Positions 38,934-50,256 of a stretch of 64,000 nucleotides of DNA are shown piece by piece (position 1 is the first letter of the stretch; each line of letters opens with the position of its first letter). The stretch is taken from contig JANTQA010000008.1 of the NCBI GenBank assembly GCA_027625915.1, positions 5,635,501 through 5,699,500 of the forward strand. Reading direction: 5' to 3'. The notes beneath the pieces were generated by a model. That model had not been told where the DNA came from. It was given only the letters and a program-made list of their open reading frames with translations, and did no database searches. Source of the stretch: Anaeramoeba flamelloides. Lineage: Eukaryota > Metamonada > Anaeramoebidae. The position numbers were made by a program, and so were the translations under genes.

Positions 38934-41900
38934 ATGAAAAGTTCAACAAAATTACATCAAGAATCGTTTAATTCACAAAACTATTCAAATAAACAAAATA
39001 TGTTAATCAACAAATTTATGCTTGTAACAGGTTGTAAATTATGGGACACTATCCTTTATTTAAATATGTCAGATTGGGACTACAAGGTAACCTTTTATTT
39101 TTCAAAAACTATTTTCTTCTTCAAAAAAAAACAAAAAAAAATATATGTATGGGTGTTTCGACAAAACACCACAAAATATAACAAACGAACTAAATTATGA
39201 GTGATACGGAAAATTGTTGCTTCTTTTCTTTTTTTACAAGCATCAGATCCAAATTTTTTTTTGTTTTTGTTTGTTTGGTGCGCTGTTTTTTGGAACACGA
39301 TCCCTAAGCACTCAAAACACGTTTCACAAATTTCACTCAAAAACCAGGATAAAAATTATTCCTTTATTTGTACAAGCAACAGTTGTGGGTAGCACTTTTT
39401 AGTCTTTAACCCTACCAACATTTTGACAAAAATTTGTTTCTACATTTCTTGGGACTTATTGTTCGTTTTTTCTCGAGAAATGATTTTTGAAATTCTGCTC
39501 CTAGTGTTTGTGTAATATGTAGGAAAAAATTTTCACTTCATTTTTAATTTCCTTTTACAAATAGAGATCGAAACCACAAATTACAACCTACTTCTTTGAC
39601 AACTCTATTTGAAAAAGAAAAAAGAAAAAAAAGCAAAAATTAAGACAAATTTTTTTCCCCTTTATTGTGCAAAAAGTAGTAATGCACAAGAAACAAATTG
39701 GTTTTTTAAAAGTAAAATGGTGGAGTACTTGAAACCATTTCATGTTAAAATACAGCAAGCTGACAAGTAAAGTTTCATAATATTCAAAATAAAACTTAAT
39801 TTTTTCAAAAAAAAAATATAAATCAAATGAAATAGATTATTGGTCAAGCATTTTCAAATCAAAAACAATTAAATTTTATCCCAAAGTTCAAAATTTCTAC
39901 AAGAAAAGATATAAAATTATAACTGATCTCATTTTTATTATTACATCAGTTTGTGGAGATCTTTTCTGTCTTTTCTTTACAGATTGTGATGGAAATTATT
40001 TTTTAATGGAATTAGAAAACTTTAATTTTAAATGTTTCACAACGATCTTGTGTTTTTTACAAGGACTAATTAAATAAGATTTTGGAAAATTAATATAAAA
40101 ATTTTTCTTTTATTTCTTAGTGAAACGCACTAACCGTTGTGGAAAAAAAGTGAAACAGGAAAAAAAGGTCAACAAGGTTTTTAATCGGTGAAAATTAATA
40201 GAATACTGAAAATTCAAAGTAAGATCAATGAAAAAAAGAATAAATAAATAAATAAAGACAAAATGAAGTATTCGCCACAATAACAATTTTTTTAATACTA
40301 TCTTTTGGTATGGGCTTTTCTTTGATTGATCAATTATTAAAAATTTGTTGAAAAAATTGACTATTTTTGCGATCTCCAAAACCACACCAACAATTTCGAT
40401 AAATCATTAGATTTAAATTGTATTTGTTAGGTTGTTTAAAAATAATATAATGGGTTATTATTTGAAGTTAATTGGTTTCTTCTTTTTATTGATTTTACTT
40501 TTCATTTTCAGGTTCTATTAATGTTCCCAATTAAAAACCGTGTTGAACTTTTTTTCCTGTTTCACTTTTTTTCCAAAACGGTAATTCCAATTCTCAGAAA
40601 AGCCATAATAAAACCAATTTAATGTCTTAAAAAAATATAACACATTTCATATCGATTGAATTTATAGTTAAGGGTTCAGTGTTAAAAAAATACTAAAGCT
40701 GTTAAAGAGAGAATTTTGAAGTTAATAAATTCTTAACTTCTAATTCAAACATTTCATATTTATTTCCCATCTTTTTTAGGAAAGAGAAATGAAAATTTTG
40801 TTACATTTTTTTTTCCAACTGTCAGTAATTTGAAGAAAAATGAAAAATTCTTCTTCGAAAAAAATGTAATGATAAAACGATAATATAACACTGTTTAGTC
40901 CAAATTTAAAATTCTAGTATCAATTTTAAAAAATTATATCTACAGCGATTTTAAAAATGTAAAACTAAAAAGTCTTTGTTAAAATTATAGAACAATTTAA
41001 AAAAGATCATTTTGATGATGAATTATTAAAAATTTTTATTTTTATTTTTTTAATACTTTTTTTCAGATTTTCTATTTTAAAAAATTTTAACTTTTATAAA
41101 AACCTTTTTCAAGTTTTCTATTTTAAAAAAGTTCTTACTTTTTCAGAATTGAAACTTTTATTCAAGTTGTTGTTTTAAAATTGTGATGGATTGGCCTTAA
41201 AATGTAAGGTGGGGTTGGAGTGGGAAGAAAAACACTTTTTTTTTAAAAAATGCCTCACTTTATTAAAACAGAAAACCTTAAAAAAGTTTTAATTCTAGCA
41301 ATATCATAAAAAAAAAAAAGTACTCTCTTTTTTAAAAAATTTTGAGAAAATTATTTAAAAAAAAATAAAAATAAAAATATTTAATAATTCATCATCAAAG
41401 TGATCTTTTTTAAATTGTTCTATAATTTTAACAAAGACTTTTTAGTTTTACATTGTTAAAAATGGCTGTGTTCTAATCTCATTTATTAATTTATTTCTCT
41501 TCGAATCAAAGATTTTCATGATTTTCAAAATTCAATAATATTGAGATTTTTAACGGGAAGATGAACGATTGAAAATCCATCATATTATTGCCCAAAATTA
41601 CTATTTAGCTTCGAATTGAACAACAATTATTAGTTTTCAACAAAATAAACTTTTGGACAAAATTCAAAAATAAATAGTAAAAATACTTTTTAACTTTAAA
41701 AAATACAAATTTTTTTTTGAGTGCCTTTTAGATTTTATTAATTCCTAGATATCTCAAGTACCAACTTTATAAGCTTTAAAGAATAAAATAAGTTCGGTTT
41801 TTTAATAATCATCATTCAAGCAGAGAAGATTTGATCATAAAAGTAATTGAGATAATGCTTTTTTTATTGTTTTTGTTAATATTTTTGGAGAGTTAAATTA

Positions 41901-44900
41901 TGATCGTTTCGCTAAAGTAAAGTGAACCAAATCAAGAAGATTGTTCTTAAGATAAAGTTAATGAGAATGTTATTTTGTTTTGTGATTTTTTTGAATTGGC
42001 CATTTTTGGGAGAAGGTTACGATTTTGAATCGGATATATTATCATAAAAATAATCATTTAATCCACCTTTTAACATGATTTGTTGTATTTACGGCAAAAA
42101 AACAAATAAATTTTACAAAATTAACTGATATATTTGGAAAACTACAATTTTATAATTTTTAAAATGGAAATTTAATTTTTTTATTTTAAAAATCAAAGTA
42201 ATATGTACCTACAACCCAAAAAACACTAAAAATAGAAAACTGAATAAATACCTACCATTAATACAATTAAAAAAAATAAATGAAAAAATAAAAATAAATA
42301 AAGTTTCCAGTTAACTTTTTCTTGAAAACATTTTTTGCCAAAATGATTGAATTCAAACTTGAAATTATGCATAATTTTATATACAATATCTTATTTTAAC
42401 TCATTTACTAAAACAAATTCTAAATTATGGATATTTTATTTTCACAAAAGGGACTAATTTGGTCTTCAAATGTTTTTTTTATTTTCAAATGGTAAAATTA
42501 AAAAAAAAGTTATTTATAAAAGATAAACTCTCTGGGAAAATAACCTAATTTAATATATTAACTTATTCTGTGATTTCAAAATTTTCTCAACCCCAATTTT
42601 TCAAAAAAAAATAAAAAAAGTGCACAGAAATTTCAGAAAATATTTTAGATATTCAAAAGTTGAGAGTATTTTTATTCAAAAAAAAAATCATCTCAGTGGT
42701 TAATTGAATTAAGTTATAAGTTTTATTTCGAAAAATATTAATCAGAAAAAAAAAGTGCTTTTTTATAATTAGGACATATTTATGATAAATACAAAACAAA
42801 AAAAATAAATAAAAATCAAATTGAGTGCGTAAGATCACAAAATTTTCACAAAAAGTTGGTTTAAATATGATAAAAAATCATTTAAAATTGAAACAAAAAA
42901 TGTAATATTTTGTGAATGTTCCTTTCGTGTGTATTTGGTAAATTACATTTGTTTCAATTTTTTTTTGAATTGAAAAATTCTTCATGAAGTTGAAAACGTA
43001 TCTCTTTAGTTTAGTTTCTTAAGCTCATTGATTGAAATTTCCCAACAACAAAAACAATGCAAATCGAGATATTTCATTTGTTTTTTCGAATTCGTCTTAT
43101 TTTAAATTAAAAAAATTGACAGTTAAAACAAATACTTTTAAAAAAAGAGAAAATTTTGTCATGGTAAGATATAATGCTATTAGATTATGGGGTATATTGA
43201 TGATGAACATTTTTGCAAGAATATGAACAATTTACAATTAGCTACCTTCTCATAAAAATGGCCATTGGAGTTTTATTTGATCTTCAATTGAAATCAAAAT
43301 AACATTATTGTTTTTTTTCTCCGCAATGATTGACGAAGAATTTTGAGTTTTTTCAAATTTTAAGAAAATTTATAGATTTATTAGTTTTATTCCATAGGTG
43401 CACCAACTATTCTCAGATCTGAATCATTCTACTTATTTCATATTTGTTCCATAAAGTTCAATTATAAAAAATAATCGATATTTGAAAAATTTTTTTGTGT
43501 ACCTTTGACAGAAACAAAGTTTATTAAGGGATCAGTCATTCACAACAACAGGGAAAACTTTTAAAATATTTTAGTGGTGATATTCTCCACTTACTTAATC
43601 TGTGGGTGCCCAAGTGTCAAAAAATTCTGTTCTAATCAGAAACCTCTGAAAAGAAAATTTTTTAGTTAGATTCAAATTTTTTTTTCAATTTTTTATGAAA
43701 AAGAAAACTATTAAATTCATTTTCATTTCTTATATTATAAAAAGTTTTTGCCTTTTTTATTCCCATTTTCATCAATATTATTTCACAATACCAAGTCTTT
43801 GTTACCAGGAATAATAATATAAAGATATTTTTTTTTTTTTGAGATAATTCTTTTGGTTAACCAAAAAATTGTTTTATTCAATCTATTGAAAAATATTTAT
43901 ATTTTTTTAAGAATAATAGTTTTAACCATTCAAAGTTTTAAAGTCATGTAAAAATTTTACTAAGAAATTGTGTTTTTATTTATAAGATGAAAATTTTATT
44001 TTTAAAAATAAAATTTTCTTGAAGATATTTGGGAATTTTGTAATTTTATCCTCAAAATTCAAAATCATTTTTTTTCTCTGACAAAAATGATTTAAATTGT
44101 AGAAGGATTCTTGTGAATGAGATCAAACAATTTTTTAAAAAACTTTTTCAAAATTCAAAATTTTTTTTGAAAATTTTTTTTCATTTTTTGTAAACGAGAA
44201 AATAACTTTTTGAAAACTTTAAAAAATAAAAAATTTATTCTTAATTGAATCTGAATTCCATTGATAAATTTTTATTAAATTACTATTAAAAATCATTTAT
44301 TTAGTTGTCTGTCATTCTATTGATTTTATTTATTGGGATTTGAATTGAAATATTAATAAAAAAAATAATAACTGAATAAAAAATTTGCTTCTAAATCAAT
44401 ACTTTCCAACATAAAAATAAAAATTTTATTTTTTCCCATTTTCAAGAATTAACTTAATTGTTAATAAAAATAATAGGTTCCTTTTTTTATTTTTGATATT
44501 GAAAACATGTGAAATTTTAATTTCAAAAAATAGACTCTAATTAATAAATTTTTTGGATAAAGTTAGCTCATCTATTTCAGAAGGCCAAAACATAAATTCT
44601 AAAAAAAAATTTAAATAAGATTTCAACAAGATTTCATTTTATTGTTATTAAATACACGACCCTGAATGCAAATATTAATTGAAACTTTTAATATTGGTTT
44701 GCCTTTTTTTAAAAAAATCATAATTTTTTAAATACAATAGAAAGCAATCGGAACACAGGTGCTATGTAAATTATCTAATGAGGCAAAAAAAAAAAATTCA
44801 GGTGGAGGACTTGATAGATCTGCATCGTTTGTAATTACAAGACCTAATAATAATGGTGGTGTATTTTTACCACTATTTGAACAAGGAAAATTCAAATTGG

Positions 44901-45547
44901 AAAGAAAAAGAAAAGTGGAAGAATTGAAAAGTACATCTTGCCCAAATGTTATGAAGGCCTTTCGAACAATTGGATTTTCTGTTCAACAAAAAAGGGAGGA
45001 GCAAGAAAGAGGAGAAAAGATGCAGGAAAAGCAAATACAGCAAATAGAACAGGTACAAAGAGAATTGCAACAGCAACAAGGGCAAAAGAACACACGACAG
45101 CGTAGAGAAAAGGAGAAAACATCACAACTCCGGCAACGATTGTACAAGAAAAAGAAAAAATTTGTTAAACGATCGCTAACGCTCAGTGAAGTGCAAGGCG
45201 AAAATGATTATGACATCACAATTTTAAAAAAATTTCTTAACCAAAAACCCGCTCCTCGTTGGAAACATAGATTAACAGCATTTACAAAATTAGATCCTAA
45301 TTTAACAGAAGGCTGGCCTTCCTGTTTTCAAGATTTTAATTCAGTTGATGAAAATAAAAAAAAAATGCGAAAGTTAATTGTGAAAAAAACGTTATTTGAA
45401 TTATATGAAAAATTAAAAATTGGTATATCAATAAAAAACTTACAAAGAGGGTTAATAACGTTTATGGAAAAACAGGGCTTTTTGAATTTATCAAATATGG
45501 ATGAAAATTATTTTATCTTTATTTCTTATGATCCTGTTTACTTTTAA
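38934..45547 (+). CDS. UBA-like domain protein with unrecognised C-terminal region, two exons
   Basis: Exons 38934-39086 and 44741-45547 join in phase 0 (donor GTAACC, acceptor ACAATAG) to a 319-residue protein. Residues about 23-60 look like a UBA-like (p47/TAP-C type) three-helix fold: NKFMLVTGCKLWDTILYLNM followed by SDWDYK-KAIGTQ, where the splice joins the conserved 'nWdlekAi' helix. This join is the main evidence that the two exons are one gene. Such domains usually bind ubiquitin or related partners. Residues about 75-200 are low-complexity and basic (glutamine/glutamate-rich, then KKKKKFVKRS), likely coiled coil or disordered. The last 100 residues are a folded-looking block (RWKHRLTAFTKLDPN, GWPSCFQDFN, LFELYEKLK, LQRGLITFMEK) that I cannot assign. 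The start is the first ATG before the UBA region. Two separate genes cannot be fully excluded. Confidence 0.7.
40134..40581. mobile_element. Harbinger/Tourist-like MITE with TAA target duplication
   Basis: TAA at 40131-40133 and 40582-40584 flanks about 50 bp inverted repeats: CCGTTGTGGAAAAAAAGTGA at the left, matched inversely by TCACTTTTTTTCCAAAACGG at the right. Both arms contain 'aaacaggaaaaaaag'. A 3 bp TAA duplication and this size fit PIF/Harbinger MITEs. A related interior lies at 6755-7055. It is in the intron of the UBA-like gene. Confidence 0.7.
40957..41453. mobile_element. Inverted-repeat element with nearly identical 95 bp arms
   Basis: Left arm 40957-41055 starts ATGTAAAACTAAAAAGTCTT and the right arm, about 41350-41453, is its inverse with only one or two mismatches before the inner end. 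The interior has two 'cttttt..tctattttaaaaa' direct repeats. It lies in the intron of the UBA-like gene. Confidence 0.7.
42000..43260 (+). repeat. Repeat R5 copy 2, split by R3
   Basis: The left part is 42000-42200 and the right part 42780-43260. The frame near 43110-43226 reads KTNTFKKRENFVMVRYN then AIRLWGILMMNIFARI before a stop. It lies in the intron of the UBA-like gene. Confidence 0.65.
42201..42779 (+). mobile_element. R3 element copy 1, inserted into R5
   Basis: 579 bp, beginning ATATGTACCTACAACCC and ending ATTAGGACATAT; the 8 bp ends ATATGTCC/GGACATAT are inverted. It interrupts repeat R5, whose uninterrupted relative is at 31735-32415. It codes for nothing recognisable. Confidence 0.7.
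43270..43530 (+). repeat. Repeat R4, 3' part
   Basis: It matches the last 250 bp of the 29.0 and 54.8 kb copies ('caccaactattctcag', 'cattctacttatttc', 'tttgacagaaacaaagttta'). It directly follows R5 here, so the two may be parts of one longer element. Confidence 0.6.
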
Positions 45548-46019
45548 TTTTTTTTTTTTATCCTTTTGTTTGGATTTTAATATAATATATATTTTTGAAA
45601 AAAGAATTTTTTTATATTAACCATATTTAGGAATAAAAATTCTCATCTTTTTATTATTATGATTAGTATTATTATTATTGATTCCACAAGCATAAGCATG
45701 GTGTCTCTATTTTTAGAATTTTATTCTTAGAGTTAGTTGTTGAGGGTTAAAAGCCACATTTACTCTGGTAAAGACAGAATTTTGGAGTGAATAAATTTGT
45801 GACTTGTAATTTAAAGAGTTTCGAGATGATTGTCCAGTCAAGGTCATTCAAAGTATTTGGAACTTAATTTAGTTTTCTGGAAAAAAAAAAAGAAAGAAAA
45901 GAAAGAGTAAAAAACTAAAAAGTAGGTAAAAGATGATAGAAAGAAAAGAATGAAGAGTGGTTAAAATAAAGAGTTTCAAAATAATTGATATGAGAGATCT
46001 GATATTTTCTGGTTTATAT

Positions 46020-46260
46020 GAATTTTGCTGATAAGTTTTATTTTGTCTTGAGCTAATTCTTACTAATTCCGTGTTGAGTCATGTTGGTGATAATATATTC
46101 TATGGTAACACGATAGATTTCTTTTCTGTTCATTTTCCACAATAATTCATCTGTGTTTTTTTTGGCTATTCTTTTGAAATCAAAGTTTTAGATTTTTTTG
46201 TGTTTTTTTATTTTAGTTTCAACAAGTTTTCTCTTATCTATTTGTAGAATTTTTGGCAAA
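46020..46260 (-). mobile_element. Decayed LINE-related fragment
   Basis: On the minus strand DELLWKMNRKEIYRVTIEYI and the following TNMTQHGI match the fragment at 37.8 kb. Old and short. Confidence 0.4.
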
Positions 46261-47399
46261 AAAGAATTTAAAGAAAAAAACCAGAAAAGTTAGATTTTTA
46301 GTATTTTTCTATTTACTTTTTTGTCTTTAATTTTTTTTTCTCAATAAAACATTGTTTTTTATTTACTTAATAAAAATTTTTATTAAAAAATATTTTTGTT
46401 TTATAAAATTATCATTGTTTTGAGTTTATTATATAATCATAAAAATTTGATTTCAAAATACTCCATTTTTACAAAATCAATTGTTAAGAGCTTAGCGTCT
46501 ACCAAGAAGAAGCCTAAGATCAAAGTATATTGTTAATTGGCGTAAATTACATTAGTTTTCTCATGGTTCAAATGTTTTTATAAATTATGTTTAGTAAAGT
46601 GGTGATATTTATTGATCCTCTTCAATTAAAAAGGATCTTCGTATTAGTAAATCAAACCCAAGAATTTTGGAAAATAATCTGCATATGATACAAATTAAAA
46701 GTTTGATTTATCAATATTCAGACTCTTAAAGGAGCAATAATATCTTTCTTAAATTTGTGGCGAAATGTAGATAAGTTGCTAAAAATTCAATTTTTTAAAA
46801 AATACAAATAATTAACCAATATATTATTTTCAGCAATTATTTCTCGAATCATTGAAATTATAATGATATTACAATTAGTATTATAAAAAGGAAATAAAAT
46901 TAATCAGTATTTGATATTGATTATTATTGTGTAAATAATTGAAAATAAAAAAAAAATTAAAAAAATAGTTACTTTTGGAAGTTCTATATCTAAATTATTA
47001 AATACCAAAATACTATTTTTGGGTTTCTATTTTTAGATTTGGGAAAGGAATATAAAAAAAAATTTCCAAAAATTGATAATTTTTCATTGTGATCATTAGA
47101 TCAAAATGTAATAATTTATTTGGGCAATAATATTTAGATACAATTTTTAACAATGTGAGATATGTAGTACTAATATCATTTACACTAATTTAAAATATAT
47201 TTTAATTATATATGACTGAAGGGTTATTATAAACCCTTAAGATATTATTTCAAAATATTTCATAAATTATTTTGACAATTGAATTTCTTAGGATATACAA
47301 TTGACTAATTCTGATATTATCTTCCAGTAAGTACACGGGCGATTTTTTGGAAATGGATTGTGCTTCAGATAATGTATGATATAAAGCATAGGTGCAATA

Positions 47400-47590
47400 T
47401 TAATTGTTAATAATCTTTCTATCTGGTTTTTACTCTTCCTTTCAGGAGGTGGATAATTTTTAATTTGGTCATGTAAATGATATAATATTTTTTTACTTTA
47501 ATATTTTAATTATTTTTCTTCTTCTCTTTTTTATTTAGTATCTTTTCTTTGATTATTCCTTTTTTGCAATAAATAAAGCCTATATTAAAT
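47400..47590 (+). mobile_element. SINE-like R2, without R1
   Basis: It runs from 'ttgttaataatctttctatc' through 'ctttcaggaggtggataat' (the uninterrupted junction) and the 'catgtaaatgatataatatt' body to 'tttgcaataaataaa'. It keeps the same order as the other copies. Confidence 0.7.
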
Positions 47591-47999
47591 ATTAAGGATA
47601 ATTCAAGAATTTCAAATTGAAAAAATAAATAGCACATGACTCATTCAATATTAGGGTACAAAATAAATAAAAAATTATAAAGTTTTAGCTTTTTTTATTA
47701 AGTTTTTATTTTCTTAATTTTATACTCTCTTTTTTTAATTTAATAAACTAGTTTTTGTTTTTCGAAAAAAAAAAAGAGAGAGAGAATAAAACGTTCCTAT
47801 GATTTTAATCTTGTCTAAATTATGGATAGGTTAAAGAAACTTTAAATAAATTATAAGTTATTCAAAAATTGTCTTAAATTGTCGTAGAGTACTATTTTTT
47901 TTTTTTAATTTAAGAAATCCGAAAGAATATTTTAGAAATTTTCTCTTTATGACCAAAAATAAAAAAAAAATAATTGTACTTTTCTTGAGTACTTCTGTT

Positions 48000-48100
48000 T
48001 AGCTGTTAAGTGTTCTAGGTTTTTTTGAGGTTTTCTATTTTATTTTGAAAATCTAATGATTTTCGCTAGGTTTTTTTTTTTACATTATAAATTGATTGAA
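48000..48100. repeat. R1 fragment
   Basis: The words 'aagtgttctaggtttttttg', 'ttttctattttattttgaaa' and 'gattttcgctagg' match the outer arms of the R1 element at 56.5 kb. Confidence 0.45.
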
Positions 48101-48589
48101 AATACAACTTATTTCCAAAGAAAGGAAATTAAAGCATCAGCCCTTTATTTTTTGATTTTAAAAATTAGTTTGTAGTTCTTGAAATTTAAAAAAATATAAA
48201 AAAATATTTTTTTTTTGTGGTTCTTAATTGAAATTTAAAATAATATAAAACTCATATTGAGGTTAATTTTTTTCATTTGAAAAATTAATTAAAAAAATAT
48301 AAAAAAATGATAATTATTGTTGTTAAAATAGCCACTGGCGTCTCGATTAATACAGTTTTAAAAGTATAAGCCATATTTTTTTTTTTTTTTTTTTGCAATT
48401 CTTACCCATTAAATGATAAAACTGCAATAAACAATTGGTGCATACAATATTTATTTCTTTGTTTTCAATAATTAGTAAAGAAATTCATAAAAATAACTGA
48501 TCAAATTTAAATATTTTTTCAAAAAATCGAGTAAATTTTTGAGAAAAATATTCAAAAAAACAACAATAAATTTTTACAAAAAAATGAAA

Positions 48590-49070
48590 AAAAGTATCAA
48601 AATTTTTCAACAAATTCAATTATAATTTATTCAAAATATCAAAAATTTTGCCTTTAAAATTGATTTAGGATTATGTATACTAATGAGTATGAATTAGAAG
48701 TATTATTGGAATTCGAAGAAAAAAAAATATGAGTTTAATAATTTGAAATACAATTTTTAACTTTGGTCAGCGTTTTTTTGATCACTATTCTAATAAAAAA
48801 GAAAATTTAAAAAAGAGAGATCAATAAGGAAATTTTATTCAGAAAATCGATTTATTTTTAATAGAAAGTTTTTCTCATTAAAAAAACATTAAAATTCAAA
48901 ATAATTTAAAAAAATTATCAAATTTTTAAAAAAAAATTCATTTCATAATTTAAAATTCACTGAAAATATCAAAGGATTTGCCTTCGAAATTAAATGGACC
49001 ATGTGTATACTAACGAATCGTGAATTAGATGATATATTGAAACTAAGACAACAAAAAAACATGTTTTTTA
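48590..49070. repeat. Local direct duplication
   Basis: The blocks 48590-48740 and 48915-49070 share 'aatatcaaa..ttgcctt', 'tgtatactaa', 'tgaattaga' and 'tattg.aa' in order. Diverged; purpose unknown. It lies upstream of RPS29. Confidence 0.5.
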
Positions 49071-49658
49071 AGTGGAAATAGGTGTTTTTTTTCTCTTAAG
49101 ACAAGTTGTTCCTTCAGATTTAGGAAAAAATTGAAAAAAATATCATTTAAGATTATTGATAATGAATTTTTTAGAGATTTTGGAACCCTGTCAATACAAA
49201 CTAAAATTGTTTACACCCAATTACAACATTTCTTAATTGTCTACAATTCAATGGAGATTCTAATATTTAAATACCAAAATGGAAATTTATCAAAAAAAAA
49301 AATTTTCACTCTTTCCTTCACTTTTTGGAGAAGGAATAAAGACTCAAAAAATTTGTTCAACAAGAAGACACGCCACTTTATAAAAGTGTGTGTCTAAAAA
49401 CAAAACAAACAATAAAAAGAAATCTTTTCGTTAATAACCTCCCATATTTACAATATGAAAAAGAAAAATGTAAGGATAATTATTCAAAACAATTATCGTA
49501 ATACCCGTCCTGAGAAAACAACAACTTAAGAGTTCCTTGTTGAGAGTTATACTCAAAAACTATCAAAATTCTCAACAAGTTACAATTACAAAAGTCAACA
49601 AAACCACAATCATTTTTTCTATTTTAATCTCAAATTAATACAAAGAAATTTATTCAAA

Positions 49659-50256
49659 ATGGGTAAAACTTGGAGAAACAAATCTAAAAACTTTGGAAAA
49701 GGAAGCAGAACTTGGTAAGAATTCGCTTCTCAAAAAGCCTGATCCTGTTGTCTGTGAATTAACTTTTTTTTTTTTTTTTTTATTTTATATAGTCGTAGAT
49801 GTGGTACACATCAAGGGTTAATCAGAAAATACGGAATGATGTTATGTAGAAGATGTTTCAGAGAAAAAGCTGAAATCATTGGATTTTATAAAGTAATTAA
49901 ACTTTTTACTTTTTTTTTTCTTTTTTTTTTTCATTTTTTTTTTGATTTCTCAATTTGCTTTTTGTTTTTTGTATTAAAAAAAAACTTTTTTTGTGTTCCA
50001 AAATTTGAACTAAAATTCCAATAAAATACTATTCACTCAAAATTGAATCTTTTAAAATTCTGAGATCTTTTTTTTTTTTTTTTTTTTTGATAATTTTCCT
50101 TTTATTTGCAAACAAAAAAAAAAAAAAAAAATAAAAAAAAAAAAAGAAAAAAGATTTCTTTTTTAAATCTTTGGTAATTTTTGTTCAAATGAGGATCACA
50201 AACTTATTTTTTTTTTTCAATTTAATCTTTTATCATAACAATAATAGTTTCATTAA
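49659..50256 (+). CDS. RPS29: 40S ribosomal protein uS14 (S29), three exons
   Basis: Exons 49659-49714, 49793-49892 and probably 50248-50256 give 54 residues, close to the 56 of other eukaryotes. The protein reads [17 protein letters not shown], then the zinc site CRRCG..CRRCF, then [10 protein letters not shown]. It sits in the head of the small ribosomal subunit and binds zinc through the two CxxC pairs. The first intron is 78 bp (GTAAGA..TATAG) and splits the first zinc-binding Cys codon. After GFYK a donor GTAATT follows; reading through would add an implausible Phe-rich tail. The next suitable acceptor, AATAATAG at 50240-50247, leads to TTT CAT TAA, giving GFYKFH, comparable to GFNKFR in yeast and GFIKYR in plants. 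The first two exons are near certain; the two-codon last exon is inferred. Poly-T tracts fill the introns. Confidence 0.92.

Larger units (their letters stand above)
39087..44740 (+). other. 5.7 kb intron of the UBA-like gene
   Basis: It holds a TAA-flanked MITE (40134-40581), a nearly perfect inverted repeat (40957-41453), repeat R5 interrupted by R3 (42000-43260), and the 3' part of R4 (43270-43530). Stretches 39100-40130, 41460-42000 and 43540-44740 are AT-rich with no gene I can support. The existence of the intron rests on the UBA motif being completed across it. Confidence 0.65.
45548..49658. other. Intergenic region between the UBA-like gene and RPS29
   Basis: It contains a LINE-related fragment (46020), R2 (47400), R1 (48000) and the duplication at 48590. 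46270-47390 shows nothing. The last 150 bp before the RPS29 ATG contains 'cccgtcctgagaaaac' and short T/C tracts, a possible but unproven promoter. Confidence 0.55.

Noticed and set aside
39201-39402. Open frames just after exon 1 of the UBA-like gene
   Set aside because: They do not continue the UBA helix, whereas exon 44741 does; residue content is random.
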